Positions 44,916 through 57,122 of a stretch of 64,000 bases of DNA are shown in pieces. Location: the NCBI RefSeq assembly GCF_964340395.1, contig NC_135549.1, forward strand, positions 13,170,842 through 13,234,841, in the 5' to 3' direction. The notes under the pieces were generated by a model. That model saw only the letters and a program-made list of their open reading frames with translations. It was not told the origin of the DNA and did not search any database. Origin of the DNA: Glandiceps talaboti. Lineage: Eukaryota > Hemichordata > Enteropneusta > Spengelidae. Every line of letters begins with the position of its first letter. The first letter of the stretch is position 1. The translations under genes and the position numbers were made by a program.

Positions 44916-47900
44916 TCATTCCCCAATCAAAGGATCATCCCTCGCCAATACTGGGTAGTGGTCTTCATCCTCCTCTTTGTCAACGTTGTCATCTAATGGT
45001 ACAAAGCGATTTTTCTTCCGACATTCTCGTATTTTGATGGAACTGAAAATTAAAATATGTGATGGAGATTACTTGTCAAATTTTCTGGGTTTGGGAACAT
45101 ATCACGGTGGAGATGAGGATGTGTAAGCAGCTGTCATTGTATATTCTATTTTACATGCTACTTTTAGAATTGGTTTTATCCCTAGAAACATATGCAACAG
45201 ACGATTACTCAAAACATTGTATCAATACTGTGGCGGGGGCCAATGACATCTCCCAGGAATCTGACGAATTCTGATTATAATAGGTAAAAACGATCGCTTA
45301 TCCTTTTATTATCAAACCACATCTTTAGATTTGTCGTGAATACAAGGAAATAATAGATGCACTCATATCAGTAAATACCTACACTGATGAATCCAATCAA
45401 CTTACCAGTTAGAAATAGGGAGCATTCAGTATTTACAAGGGGGAGGGCCGGAGGAAATCACACATGGTCTGTTAAGAAAAACATGACCCCCCCCCCCCAT
45501 TCATTCATGAACGAGCCTACTACCAAATTATCAATTAATGTTTAGCTTTTTACAATTATTAATACAATTTTGATGATAATTTACAATATAGAGTGACTTT
45601 AATATCGAACCATGGCTGTTCGGACATCAAATATGATTTTCTCACTGCTACTCTACACTTTATCATGTATGTACCTTCAAACCAATCGGTGATCATATTT
45701 TAACAACAACGTTCACGGACAGTGAGTGATAAGGTGAGATGGTACACTCAACAAAATGCATCGTTTTATAAACAATTTCTTACAATATATGTATTTTTAT
45801 TTTTGTATTTAGACATGTAAAGTACTTGTTGAGTGCTCATCTCACGTTTACATCTCAAAACACACAAAACAAATTGACAATAGTTGAATATTCATTTTGG
45901 TCACAAAACTACGTATTGTAAAATGTGACCCTCCCCCAAATATTGTAATGCAAAATATGACCCTCCCCTAAGAACAGGTTTGTAAAATGTGACCCACCCC
46001 CGATTCCCCCCCCCCTTGTAAATACTGAAGGCTCCCTTAGTAAAATGTAAACTCCATTATTTTCCGTAATTTGTAAACTGTTTTTTTCATAGTATTAAAA
46101 TGTTAAAATTGAAATTTTCTCTTCTTGATTTTGTAAATCAACAAAAACTTTTGTTTCCTGTAATTTGTGCCGTTTACCCCCTTTGCCCACCCTCCATGGA
46201 TGACAGTAAACTATGTGTTCAATGGAATATTTCTGTCAGTGTTAATTTGATGGTCTGAGTGTTAACACTGATTGTGTTAATCTACATAACCACAGTCCCA
46301 GAAGAACTGCCATACATCTGTAGATAGGGACGAGGTCTTTAGAATATCTAGTATTTGACGAGTTCAGCTACTATGTGGAGTTTGGAAAGTTTAACGGGAA
46401 AGCTTATCAAAATACACGCCTTCTCAAGATTGTACAAAATACATTGTAAACAAATACAACATTGTTTTTACCATATCAAGGCGAGTACTACCACGTAGCA
46501 GAATATATAGCAGAAGAATACCAAATTCGGCATAAAATCAACAGTAGCAGCATAAATGGTATTGAACACAATCGGAGAGATACACTGTGCTATCCCCTGC
46601 ATTGCTTCGACGAAGGAAAATGCCACACCTGTAAACGAAAAGAACTAAAATACTAACATTCCCCACTATTTTTCTTCGCTCAGCCATGGAAAATACAAGT
46701 GACCTAAGGGGGCCTTGCGATTCATAGTGACATAACTCTTAGATCATGAGTATTTGCATTGCATTCTCGCGGAGGTGGTGAGGCGGAGGAAGGGGAGGAG
46801 GCATGAGGAGGAGGCCGAGGAGGAGAAAGAATAGGAGGGAGAGGAGGAGGAAGAGGAGGAAGAAGAAGAGGAGGAGGAGGAGAAAGAATAGGAGGAGGAG
46901 GAGGAGGAGGAGAAAGAATAGGAGGAGAAGGAGGAGGAAGAGGAGGAGGAGGAGGAGAAAGAGAAAGAGAAAGAGAACCAACCTGTGTGAAAGCAGGACT
47001 ACGCTTTGTCGTGATGTACAATGACTAGGGTATTAATTCCATGTTTGTTGGGTTTGAAAGAAAATGGCAAAAATCATATACATTCTATGATGTACAAGAA
47101 ATAGCTAGGGGCTACAAGTCTTAGGAAGGATAGCTGCGTCACATCGATACAAATAATCACATATGCATGGTTGACTTTACTAGTACATTTTTTGTAAAAG
47201 GCCGAGTAGTGAGAACATTATCGCTCATCACCAGTGGTGGCTTACGGCACTACACGACATGGTGTATCTTGAAACTAAAGACTTTGATAACGATTTTCTA
47301 TTGCTAGAGTCAAACATTTCCAATGGGTTGTGTTTCTCTTTGATTGGCATGCTAACGTCATCCAAAGCTACGTTCACCGAAGCAAACTTTCGTAAAGTCA
47401 AAATAAAAACAACCAATGACACACGTACCTTGTTCATTTTCCCCAACCAATTTTGATATTCGACTTTTGATCATTGGAGCGTTAAGGCTTCCTAGACCTC
47501 CAACGGCTTGGGCTGTAAAAATGACCCCAAAAAATCAGTTTTCAGTAACTCTTCGGTATTATTATTTTTTAAACTCTGCTTGTAGAGTTGGATGTTTCAT
47601 TGATTCCTGTGCTCGAGTGGGAGCGAAATGCATGGATATTAATAAACAATGCGTAATATTGTTTTCCTTCTATCTAGAAATGAAATGGTCTGTAAGATAC
47701 GACGTGGCTCTATTATCAGAAGTCAGTTCAAAAGAGAACCCAGAAGAAGGCTGAACGACATTTACCTTTCATTCTGAGTGTCTTTAAGAGTGTCTTTAAA
47801 CAAATGAATACTTGAGAGGGTGTAAGCCATACAAACTAAGCAATATGTGAGCAATTTATGAGTGAAATTCGTACGTACTTATTATTCAACGAAATAATAA

Positions 47901-50900
47901 AAAAGGCAAAAAAAACCCACCAACTTCACAGAGGTAAAGAGGCTTGAGATAATTTGGGTTGGGTGAAGAGTTATAGAAGTCAGAACAGAAATATCACATA
48001 ACACTTAAAATTTGAGAGTCCAAATGAATTATGTAGTATTATCTTCATTATAATATATAATAATCCAATGTAAAAAAAATCCACAAGTGAGAGGGGGAAA
48101 CGGACAGTATTTCAGTGGCAAAACTTATATTTTCAGCCGTTGATGTGTGGAGAAAGGAAGTGTATTCGCAATGCGGGCGTCATTTGAGCGTTATTGAAGT
48201 TAGAAGAAAAATTCCATTGGTGTTTTTGTTCGGGCGAATAATGACGAATATCCACTGAATGATGGGGGGGGGGGGCAGTGGAGAGTATGAAAAAATGAGG
48301 AGACTGAGGAAAAGAAACACGTACGCAGATATTTTAGGGAGTGGGCAGTGAACATGTGGATCATCAGAGGACGGTTTGTCGTTAAATATTCCAGTGGGGG
48401 GACACATATGAAGAGCGTTCACTTTCCTCTTTAATCGTCAATATAACTCAATTAAAAAAAACAGGGCAAATAGTTGTAGCAACACTGAACACTTTATATA
48501 TCATTGTTTAAAAGTTTTCATCCACATGAAGATCCATCCCTGTTTTCGCCTTTGCAATATACACTGCAATTTTACAGTTCTTATGGACAGTATCTAAAAT
48601 GTTATCTTTTTTCGCTCTCTCGGAATGACTTCAGATACATCTGTAATGGACTCGTTGGCTGCACCTGAAACAGACCAATCGTCAAAGTGTTTCAGGGCTT
48701 ATCAAGTTTGTAATCTAAACACCCAAGGTATACCATATGTACTGATTGAATACTCTTAGAATAAGTGTACATTGAGTGTCACCTATACGTACCTATCAGT
48801 ATTAGGGTCGGACTCTGTGCAAATGCTGTTGTCATGAGAGATGCTATGTACGACAGAAAACTTAGCATAGCAATACTAACATCACCCATGCAGAATGATA
48901 ACAACTTGCCTCCAATCAGTAGACCTGGTAAAAAAACGAAAAGACCTACAAATTACGAATTGAAACAAATCTTCGTAGAAAACTCAGGCTTGAAATCACA
49001 CAGATGCGTACAACAGTCAGTTGCACGTAATTGTGTCGAATTTGCCATGTGACACCATTCTGCAGTGTGAACAATAGTCTGATTACAAATCTCGGACTCA
49101 CCATTTCTATCCCGCTAAAAGATATACATGTCCGTGTAATGATGATTTGATACGCATATCGTCATGAAAGACATCGATATTGTTATTTTCAATAATCTTG
49201 GTGAGATATGCAGCAACTTATGATCTCACAGTCACCATTTCTTACAGAACAATTTACTTGTTAGTATTGTTCGCTACCATTACTCAAAGCCATTTGTGAT
49301 TTAACAACTTTTTGTCTACACCAGTGTCGCTGTATTTCTACTTCTTAGTATTTGGTCACTCAAATTTGTCAATATCATTGGTTATGTACATGTACCTGAT
49401 CTCTAATACAATGAGTAACACTGAAGTAAATCAATTTCTCTATATGCTACACTCATTTATAGGATTCATATCAAGTGCAAAAGTATACTATTTCGGGGTA
49501 TTTACAAGCCTAGCAAGTGGCATTTCTAATGGATCAATTAACAAATGAAACACTTATACTTTTACATTTGATATGAATGTTATAAATGATTGTGGTATAT
49601 ACAGAAAATGTACAACACCTCCACTGTTGCATAAAACCGTTCCAACCAAAAGGTAACAACATCACAGTGACATTAATTTAGATACATGTACATAGCCAAC
49701 ATTTATTGCATTGACAAACAGTTGTATTTTGAACTCCGAGATCTATGATTGTTTCATTGGTTGGCTTAACATCAATTAACTTGGATATGTGATATTGGTG
49801 TCAAAAAGTTACTACTTCAACTTGTATATGTTGCATTTGTATACAAGCTATATATATAAAATCTACATTGAAATTGCAATGTCTATGCCATTGTACCACA
49901 GGCACTCGAATCAATGTGTATGATTTAAAAAAAGATATGTATGTAAATTTACATACATATTTTTTTTAAATCATACACATTGGTTCGAGTGCCTGTCCTC
50001 TTAGGGGTTGGCCGATGTTTGTCCTCTTAGGGGTTGGCCGATGTTTGAGGGCGCCCAGTCACGGCGTACCTTACAGACTACTGTAGTAATATGATAAGAC
50101 GGTTTTAAACCAAAGGTCAATGACCTCTTGTTGCGAGAAGGCGAGATAATAATTGACCAATAGCTGTGACAAAGATAGATTTGTATAAGAATGTTCAAAT
50201 AGTGTATTTTTGGCAAACATTGACAGACAAGCAAAGCATCTTTCTATGTCTATCTTTAAAAAGAATATGTTTTGGAAATATTGGTGGAATATTGTATGGA
50301 AATATGTCGTAGATACAACAGTGAGTCTAAAATGAGTCTCACTTTAATAGCTCAATTTATATCAAAAGGTATATTGAACAAACATGCTATTTGCATTTCG
50401 TTTGGTGTTCGGAGATTGTTTTATTGATATGCCAGTTACATTGTAAAATCTTTGCAAATACAAGTCTGTTCGGGTGAAAATACCTACCTAATGCGTTCGA
50501 TACGTATATCACAGCTAGGAAATATCCAATGAACACAGAGTCTAAACAAAACGGAGGTGCTATAACATAAAGCAAAAGGAGGGTTGGTAGAGAAGTGTAC
50601 ACGAGCGCTGTCATTAACAGGGCCAGGCATAATATGACCAACTGATAAAATTCATCACCATACTTGCTAGAAAACAATCGAATGATTTCCTTGTACTGGT
50701 TACGAAAGACACTTTTTATGTCATACAGTTGTCGCAGGCGAGTCTCTTTTACCCAAATAGAAATAAACAAAACTAGGAACGCCGAGATAGCAGAGGCAAA
50801 CCAGATAGGACTCGCAAAACCGTGCTCCCTTAACCAATACCCAACGCCAACTTGCGAAGTGCATCCTGCTAAAAAGGCAAAGACTTCGAGGATCACCAGA

Positions 50901-51553
50901 CGGGCGGTACGCTGTTCCTTGGTCGTTATGTCAGCGATTACGGCATAGCTAATCGCTACGGTGGCGAAGTAATTCCCAGTCAGTCCACGAATAACTTCAC
51001 TAATGAAGAAATATTCCAAGGGTAGCTCTAGAGTGACCACTAGAAGTATGCTTACAACATACAGTACATATCCCGTCGTAGATATTAACATCGGTATTTT
51101 TCTCCCTCCACCATTCTCGCTGAAAGAGCCAATAAATGATGTGGAAAACAAGGAAAGAATGGAGGACACCAAATCGAGGGATAACAACCAGTAGGACGAA
51201 CTAGCCTGAACTTTTTGTCCCAATATATAATTTGGATCACTCTTATTCACGGTACAATCCCCATAGGCTGAACCATTTGCCTGGCCTTGACCAGGTCCGC
51301 TGTAGTTGAAGGACACTGAAACACTGTGGGTAACAAACTGTACACGAACGGTGCTTATGATTGTAACAACTAACAGTGCGAAAAAAATAACTGGTTCAAC
51401 GGTGACTGTCTGACGAAGTCGGCTCAACGGTGTGCACTGGTCTGTACTCGTATCAACAGCTGGTACATGTATTGAATCAACATCATTAGCGACAGATATG
51501 TAACTATTTGAAGAAACTGCTTTTTCCAAGCGCTTACATTTAGTCACTGGCAT
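44916..51553 (-). CDS. SLC46-family MFS transporter (SLC46-B), 5 coding exons
   Basis: Minus-strand exons in order: 50488-51553, 48793-48924, 47429-47512, 46472-46628, 44916-45042. They join in phase to 521 aa. Exons 2-4 have exactly the lengths of those in SLC46-A (132, 84, 157). I chose the ATG at 51553 (MPVTK), which aligns with SLC46-A MPVVK. An in-frame ATG at 51595 would add 14 residues. The protein shares NKSDPNYILGQK, SLFSTSFIGSFSENGGGRK (motif-A-like), AVIADITTKEQRTARLVILE and the C-terminal CRKKNRF. A glycosylatable NYS/NGS/NKS cluster lies in the first loop. The acidic tail is 13 residues longer than in SLC46-A and ends in an acidic-dileucine-like stretch (DDPLIGE). The substrate is unknown; the family moves folates, cyclic dinucleotides or muropeptides. 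The 3' UTR abuts a DNA transposon, and introns carry a polypurine tract and several mobile-element pieces. Confidence 0.92.
45417..46037. mobile_element. 621-bp MITE-like element with 31-bp TIRs
   Basis: The left end AGGGAGCATTCAGTATTTAC followed by AAGGGGGAGGG is mirrored at the right end with 2 mismatches in 31 bases. Poly-C/G tracts lie at both ends (45488-45499 and 46006-46016). The interior is AT-rich with no ORF. It lies in SLC46-B intron 4. A diverged inverted end of the same family seems present at 34385-34410. Confidence 0.75.
46670..46735. repeat. Element end related to 20648-20700
   Basis: 'cagccatggaaaatacaagt' followed by 'gacctaagggggccttg' matches, with a few changes, the segment in RAB7 intron 1. 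This is a second copy of that dispersed terminus, in SLC46-B intron 3. Confidence 0.6.
46770..46978. repeat. ~200-bp polypurine (GGA/GAA) tract
   Basis: It is almost exclusively A and G on the plus strand (GGAGGAAGAGG-type units, interrupted by occasional 'aata'). On the transcribed strand of SLC46-B it is polypyrimidine, inside intron 3. It could form triplex DNA. The proline- and arginine-rich ORFs here are artefacts. Confidence 0.95.
49898..49996. repeat. ~50-bp-arm palindrome without loop
   Basis: ACAGGCACTCGAATCAATGT at the left is mirrored by its near-exact inverse ending GAGTGCCTGT at the right. The arms meet at GTAAATTTAC. There is about one mismatch and one single-base indel over the full arm. 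It lies in SLC46-B intron 1. Confidence 0.9.
49993..50046. repeat. 26-bp tandem duplication beside the palindrome
   Basis: 'tgtcctcttaggggttggcc' plus 'gatgtt' occurs twice in a row, followed by the dispersed-repeat segment shared with 13.1 kb. Confidence 0.9.
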
Positions 51554-51607
51554 CCTGTTAAAGTGCTGTTCACAATGAAGACTAAAACCCATCAAACAAC
51601 CTTGACT

Positions 51608-51745
51608 TAATCTGATTAAAATCTGATGTTGTGAAAGCAGCTAGATCATTTATTAGCACATTTAACTGATAAGGTTCAGTAGTGCTATAGGCATGGTGAG
51701 GTGTCTGTCCGTCCGTCTGTCTGTATATGTGTGTGTGTGTGTGTG

Positions 51746-51796
<51 letters not shown>

Positions 51797-52551
51797 GTGT
51801 GTATGTGTGTCTGTGTGTGTGTGCGTGTGTGTGTGTTATTCTGCACATTTAGTTCAAAACATTTTTGACACAATTAGCCCTAGCAACCATGACCACGCCC
51901 TTAGCAACAACTAAATGCTAAAATAACATCATCTGATAGGCAAGTCAGTAAACATTGAAAAAATGTATGCAAATATCGCTAGCAACCACAACTACGCCAA
52001 TAGCAACAGCCAAACAATGGTGTATTTCACAAAGATAACAACAGGGATTCTTAGACAAGTGAACAAAATATTCAAAAATTGTATGCAAATATACCTAGCA
52101 ACAAGAATATGTCCATAGCAACAGCAATGTGATGATGGTATTGCAAAGATGACATTAGGGATTCATAGACAAGTGAATGAAGATTCAAAAAATGTATGCA
52201 AATATGTCTAGCAACATGACCACGCCCATAGCAACAGCCAAATGATCGCATATATTGCAAAGATAACAACAGGGCTGAATAGACAACTGGATAATCATTC
52301 AGCAAATGAACACCTTCACCTAGCATGGATCAGCATGTGGATAAACATTTATAAAAACTGTACTGTTGTGCTACAACGCTATTGGTGTTATTTCTACCTC
52401 TATTTCCATCGTGTTGTGACATTTGTTTTGTTCCGGGTGATCGTCGTGGGATGGCGGCGATCATCCCGAACAAAACAAGTGTCACAACACGATGGAAATA
52501 CAGGTAAATACAGACATCTAGCCGCTTTCACATCAGATTTTAATTAGATTA
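51608..52551. mobile_element. Inverted-repeat-bounded composite containing tandem-array repeat, copy 2
   Basis: The outer ends are ~37-bp inverted repeats: 'taatctgattaaaatctgat' and on to 'gctagat' at 51608-51646, mirrored at 52516-52551. Inside is a second copy of the family at 31.4 kb: 'ttcagtagtgctatag', a CTGT/TG microsatellite (51712-51838), four 'accacgcccatagcaacagcc' units (~51891, 51989, 52105, 52218) and the right end 'gttgtgctacaacgctattg'. Then comes a strong hairpin. This looks like one element nested in another, just upstream of SLC46-B. Confidence 0.6.
52401..52500. repeat. Hairpin with 46-bp arms and 8-bp loop
   Basis: The arm 52401-52446 (TATTTCCATCGTGTTGTGAC onwards) is the reverse complement of 52455-52500 with 4 mismatches in 46. 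The centre is GC-rich (ATGGCGGCGATC). The AT/GC make-up differs from the surrounding repeat, so it may be an independent small insertion. Confidence 0.9.
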
Positions 52552-53086
52552 CATGTAAATTCAACTGGTGATAAGCATCTAAAGCCTTATCATTTCGCTC
52601 ACAAATCTTGCTCATTGTTTTCATAAAGGCTTGGAAAGAGGGCAAAGTTAAAGTTTAACTGGTTTCAAATCGAGGGGAAGTGCCGGCTTTGGGTCTACAA
52701 GGCAATTTGCATACATGCTCTTTTCAGCCTATCATCCCCTCCAATTTTTGGAATTTACATAAGTAAACATTGCGTTAAATCTCAAGCCGCTTACAAGTTA
52801 GCGTCACTCAGCATTTTCCCTTGCAAGCAACTACAGCCGCCGCCAGCTTTCACAGCTTTTCCTTCGAAAATTGCCTACTTTGTCCTGCTTCGGACGGTTC
52901 AGTTTGCCAGCTCTGTCTTACCGTAGCTGAGTATCCCTGTGTTCTACCTCACGATACTACTGGTGCATGAGACGTCGCCAAACCTGAAGAATCTTCCGTC
53001 ATTTCTTCACTTCCTGATCCTACAGTCGTATTTACGATGACTATGTAGATGCGACACCGGAATTGTTTTCGAGCGGCCAAACTGCA

Positions 53087-53575
53087 ATGGACCCAGAGAT
53101 TACGATCGATGTGCAACAGTGGGCGGCTGATCACGATATTAGTTCCTTCACTCTGGTAAAATTAGCCTCGGCTGGTTTCACCAGTATTGAGTATTGTTTG
53201 ACTTGTTTGGTGGCAAACCTTCCCCTCCCCGCAAGTATTATTGCACCATCTCTCAATTCTCCCATTCACATCTCCCAATCCCATCCTAAATCTTCAACTC
53301 CTAAACCCACCCACACCCCAGTCTATCTCCACCCTCTTTCCATCCTTACTCAAATCAGGAATCAGGGGAACAGCTGTGTCTGGGGGTGCCTTCGGAGGTC
53401 ACTTAGGTGCGGAAAGTTTCTGATAGTTGTATGTTTGTGCATAGATCTTGAAGGGGACACCTCCTTCATCTATGGTTTGTATCAACTGTGCACGCGTTTC
53501 ACCCATCAAATTGCAATTGAAATTGTAAATCTTAAAATTTATTTGAAATCTCTTCAAGGAGAACTGCACACCTAG
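53087..53575 (+). pseudogene. SAM-like N-terminal fragment of a mobile-element protein (tentative)
   Basis: The ORF starts ATGGACCCAGAG. Its first ~45 residues (WAADHDISSFTLVKLASAGF, then TSIEYCL) resemble the small helical SAM-like module at the N-terminus of some transposon gag-like proteins ('W...H.IS......L...GF.SLE.L'). It becomes proline/serine-rich low-complexity after ~residue 48 and then loses protein-like character. No downstream pol or transposase is found. I propose a decayed fragment; a short single-exon host gene is possible. Confidence 0.3.
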
Positions 53576-53739
53576 AAATAAAGGTATGTTCATAAACTTT
53601 GGATTCTGGAGAGTCAATTCATGAATTCACATCACATAAATTCCGTGCGATTACCAAAACTGTATTTTGCCTTCATTGTGTTCATACTGGTACACTGTTG
53701 CTTCATGGGACTTAGATATGTATAAGTTGAACAGTGGAC

Positions 53740-54247
53740 ATTACAGTGGATTTCCCCAGACCGAGTCAAAGTTATTAAATGAACTATCAAGATCAGTGAG
53801 CCTGATCACAAGGTTTCATATTGAGATAGACACCAAAAAGATGACATACACACATCATTTACACAGTGGGCCCTTTATTTAGTTAATGATATACGAACAG
53901 TAACAGCATGCACACTACTACACAAGGTATAATCTTTGAAGTTCAAACAAAATCCATGGTCAGCAGCCAATGAAAGTTCAACTTGGTAGAATACTCTATT
54001 CCCATAGTACATGTGTACCAAAAAATACAGTCAACGTAATGAAGCAGTTTTCCTGCATATTTTTTTCTTCAATTTTAGGACTTTCCATAGAGACTCTGTA
54101 TGTGAGTATGTGTTTAAACTTTAACAGATTCTATCAACTTTCACTGGCTGCTGAAATGGAATTTGTTTGAACTTCAACAGATCAAGCTCACTGATCTTGA
54201 CAATTCATTTAATAGCTTTGACTCAGTCTGGGGAACTCCACTGTAAT
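53740..54247. mobile_element. Foldback element with ~67-bp and ~41-bp paired inverted segments
   Basis: Segment A 53740-53807 (ATTACAGTGGATTTCCCCAG...) is inverted at 54180-54247. Segment B 53937-53978 (TGAAGTTCAAACAAAATCCA...) is inverted at 54136-54176. On the right B and A are contiguous. On the left they are separated by ~130 bases of unrelated sequence, suggesting a later insertion at 53808-53936. Confidence 0.8.
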
Positions 54248-54603
54248 ATTGTATGGTCTATGATCTGCACCATATGGTACCTTGTCACCTAAAAACTTTA
54301 AGGATACTAGGGAATAGTCGATTGTTTGATTGGGTGATCAAGTCTGAAATTACAAAGAAATGATGAATATATATCTCATAACTTGTTGGACGTAAATAAA
54401 GGACTGGAATTTCAAAACCTCCCATTTCTTTGGATGGATCATGTATAATGTTTTAAAAAACACATATGTGCATATGATCGCAAGCACTAAACGAGCACAC
54501 CGGTGTGTAGCGCCATCACACGTCAGTTTTATTTGTGATTCATGGAATATATGGCCTGGTTGTTCACTCGTCATGATCATCACCTATGTATATAGTCATT
54601 CAA

Positions 54604-55690
54604 TCTTGTAAGCCCCCTCTGGAAGGGGTGTTATAACAATGGATTCCGCCCGTCTGTCTGTACGTTATACACCAGGCCATTTCCCTGATATGCAATATTT
54701 AACTTCATTGAAACTTGATACAAAGGTGACATATCATATGGGACATATACACGCCACTGTTCCAACGCATGCAAAGTTAACCGAATGACGGCTATACTTG
54801 TGGTCAAAAATCCCGATTTACTACATAACTCAAAGAATATAATACACAGAGCCTCGTATCGCCATATTATCAAGTGCAAATTATCTTTTAAGACCTTGAC
54901 ATTGCCCTTCAAGGTCAATTATCACAACCAAGGTAATTATTGCACATTCCTATGTGGCCAATTTCTGTTAAATCTCGTGTTCGGGTAATACAGAACAAGG
55001 GAAATATACAAGTGTTACTTTTGGTGCCCATATAACTCTTTACTGAATGGCAGTCATATTGCTGGAATAAAATCATGATTTATTGCATGACTCAAAAATT
55101 GTAATACTGTACATAAAGACCCTATTCATGTGTCTACCTCAATATTATTAACTGCAAGCTTTCTTTTAAGATTTTGACTGTTGACCTTGACCCTCAGGGT
55201 TATAATATCGAAATCAACATATTTCTTGCAATGCCAATTGCACAAACTTTGTGGTATTAACTGTGGGCATTCCTTTCCTTATCTTGGGCACATTTGATAC
55301 AGAAGAAGGGAAATACACATATACATTAATTTTGGTGCCCATGTTACTTTGTAGTTAATGGCAGCCATATTTGGTGAACATGTACTATTTGTACGATTAC
55401 ACAGGAACCATAAGACATAGGTTGAGTGTCTGCTCTTAAATAATACTATGTGATTTTTCTGCTAGTGACGTTACATTTGACCTCCTCCTTGCCCTTCAGG
55501 AACAGTGACTGAATTTCAGCCACATTTGGTGTACCGAAATAACATTTACTGAATAACACAGAGGCTGTAACGCAAAGAGTCTCCGGTGAAGTGTCCATTC
55601 CTATATTATATGGGACAAACTTTTTTTTTTCGACGCCGACCAAAGTCCATCATGGCCTTGAGGGTTAATAACAAACGTCAGACCATTTCT
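54604..55690. repeat. Dispersed repeat (partner at 9.14-10.1 kb)
   Basis: It carries the same ordered landmarks as the first copy: 'cgtctgtctg', 'gacatatcatatgggacata', 'gatttactacataactcaaa', 'gaccttgacatt' and 'ttgcacat'. It runs through about three diverged monomers. Short minus-strand ORFs inside have no coding character. Confidence 0.6.
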
Positions 55691-56565
55691 CACCCGAGTT
55701 CTATTTGTACACTTTGAGGAATTTAAGCACTGCCAGTCAATATCATTATTTCTTTCAAATTTTGTCCAAAGGTGATACGGAACAACGAACACGCACACAG
55801 ACATGCACGTTTATATTGTGTATTTGTGAATAGTGGGAACCATATTAGATTGTAAAAATTCACAATATGAAGAGAAGCAAATTCAAAAAAGAGACAAACG
55901 CACTTAAATAAAAGTAATATCACCATTATTATCAGCTATAACCTTTCTGCTGCTAGAACTAGTATATTTGTTTTTGACATGGCCTTCACCTGCTGGGTCC
56001 ATATATATTTTAACAAAATGGAGTAAAATATCCATTTCATTGATTTTATTAGTCATATAGAGGTAAAGTACAGTATTTGAATTGGAGTATGTCTCCTTCC
56101 TAGACTTGTCAATATTATTCCATTGATTATACATTGTAATTCATTCGTAAGAATGTTACTAACGACACAGAAGTAAATAAAGACAAGTGGATGGGCAATA
56201 ACTCAATTCTTTCAAGAAGGTCCCCGTAATATTATTTAGTCGTGAGGTCATTACGTGTCTAAGGCTGTGTCAAAAGGCTGTGTCTATCAACTTCACATAC
56301 AATGAGTCAGACAATTGGTGTATCAGTAATGTAGAACTTATTTATTTTTCCAGTTCAAGTTCACGTATGTATTACAAGATACTACATGTTGAAACTCTGA
56401 ATATTACAAATAAATGACTAACTGCATTTTTCTATTTAAAAAAGTCTCCGTGGTTGAGATGTATTTATTTTGGATTTTCATTTAACAAGACTACTTTATG
56501 ATGTTTTCTACTCAATAACAATGTCAAAAAAACATGGGTAAACAAAAGTATATAACACTCTCTCA

Positions 56566-56587
56566 AACACACACAAGCACTCACGCA

Positions 56588-56628
<41 letters not shown>

Positions 56629-56690
56629 ATACACACACAAAGCACGCACGCGCACACACACACACACACATACACACACATACTATCATC
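56566..56690. repeat. (AC)n compound microsatellite
   Basis: Long AC/CACG repeats are interrupted near 56636-56645. The surrounding sequence from 55691 to 57120 shows no supportable gene. Confidence 0.95.
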
Positions 56691-57122
56691 ACTCTCACAC
56701 TGGTGAATATAGTCGAAAAGGAATTATGTATCAATAATTCAGTAAACCCATCGTCAAAATGTCGATGAAATCTTATCGGCAGACGACAAAAGATAACGTT
56801 CCGTCATTCCTAGAAGGCCAATTGTGACATCCCAGGGTTTTCAGTGAAATGTTATATCAGCACATTTTAAAGTTTACGCTTTAAATTTTCCAATATTCTG
56901 TTGTTACATAATTTGTACATTCCAACTCCAGTCTTCCAATTCAACTACCAGAAGTACTTTGCATTTTGGTCGGCATAAATATATATTTCTTTGTTCTCGA
57001 GCTCGTTCTCCTGATTTGCCATATATTGTAAAATGTCATGCAGAATTTGGTACTACCAAACAAGTGGTCATCCTTTAATACGTTAAACAATCTAAATATT
57101 TAATTTCTATAAGATATTTAGG

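Noticed and set aside
46722-47024. Proline-, leucine- and arginine-rich ORFs
   Set aside because: They are translations of the polypurine/polypyrimidine tract in an SLC46-B intron.
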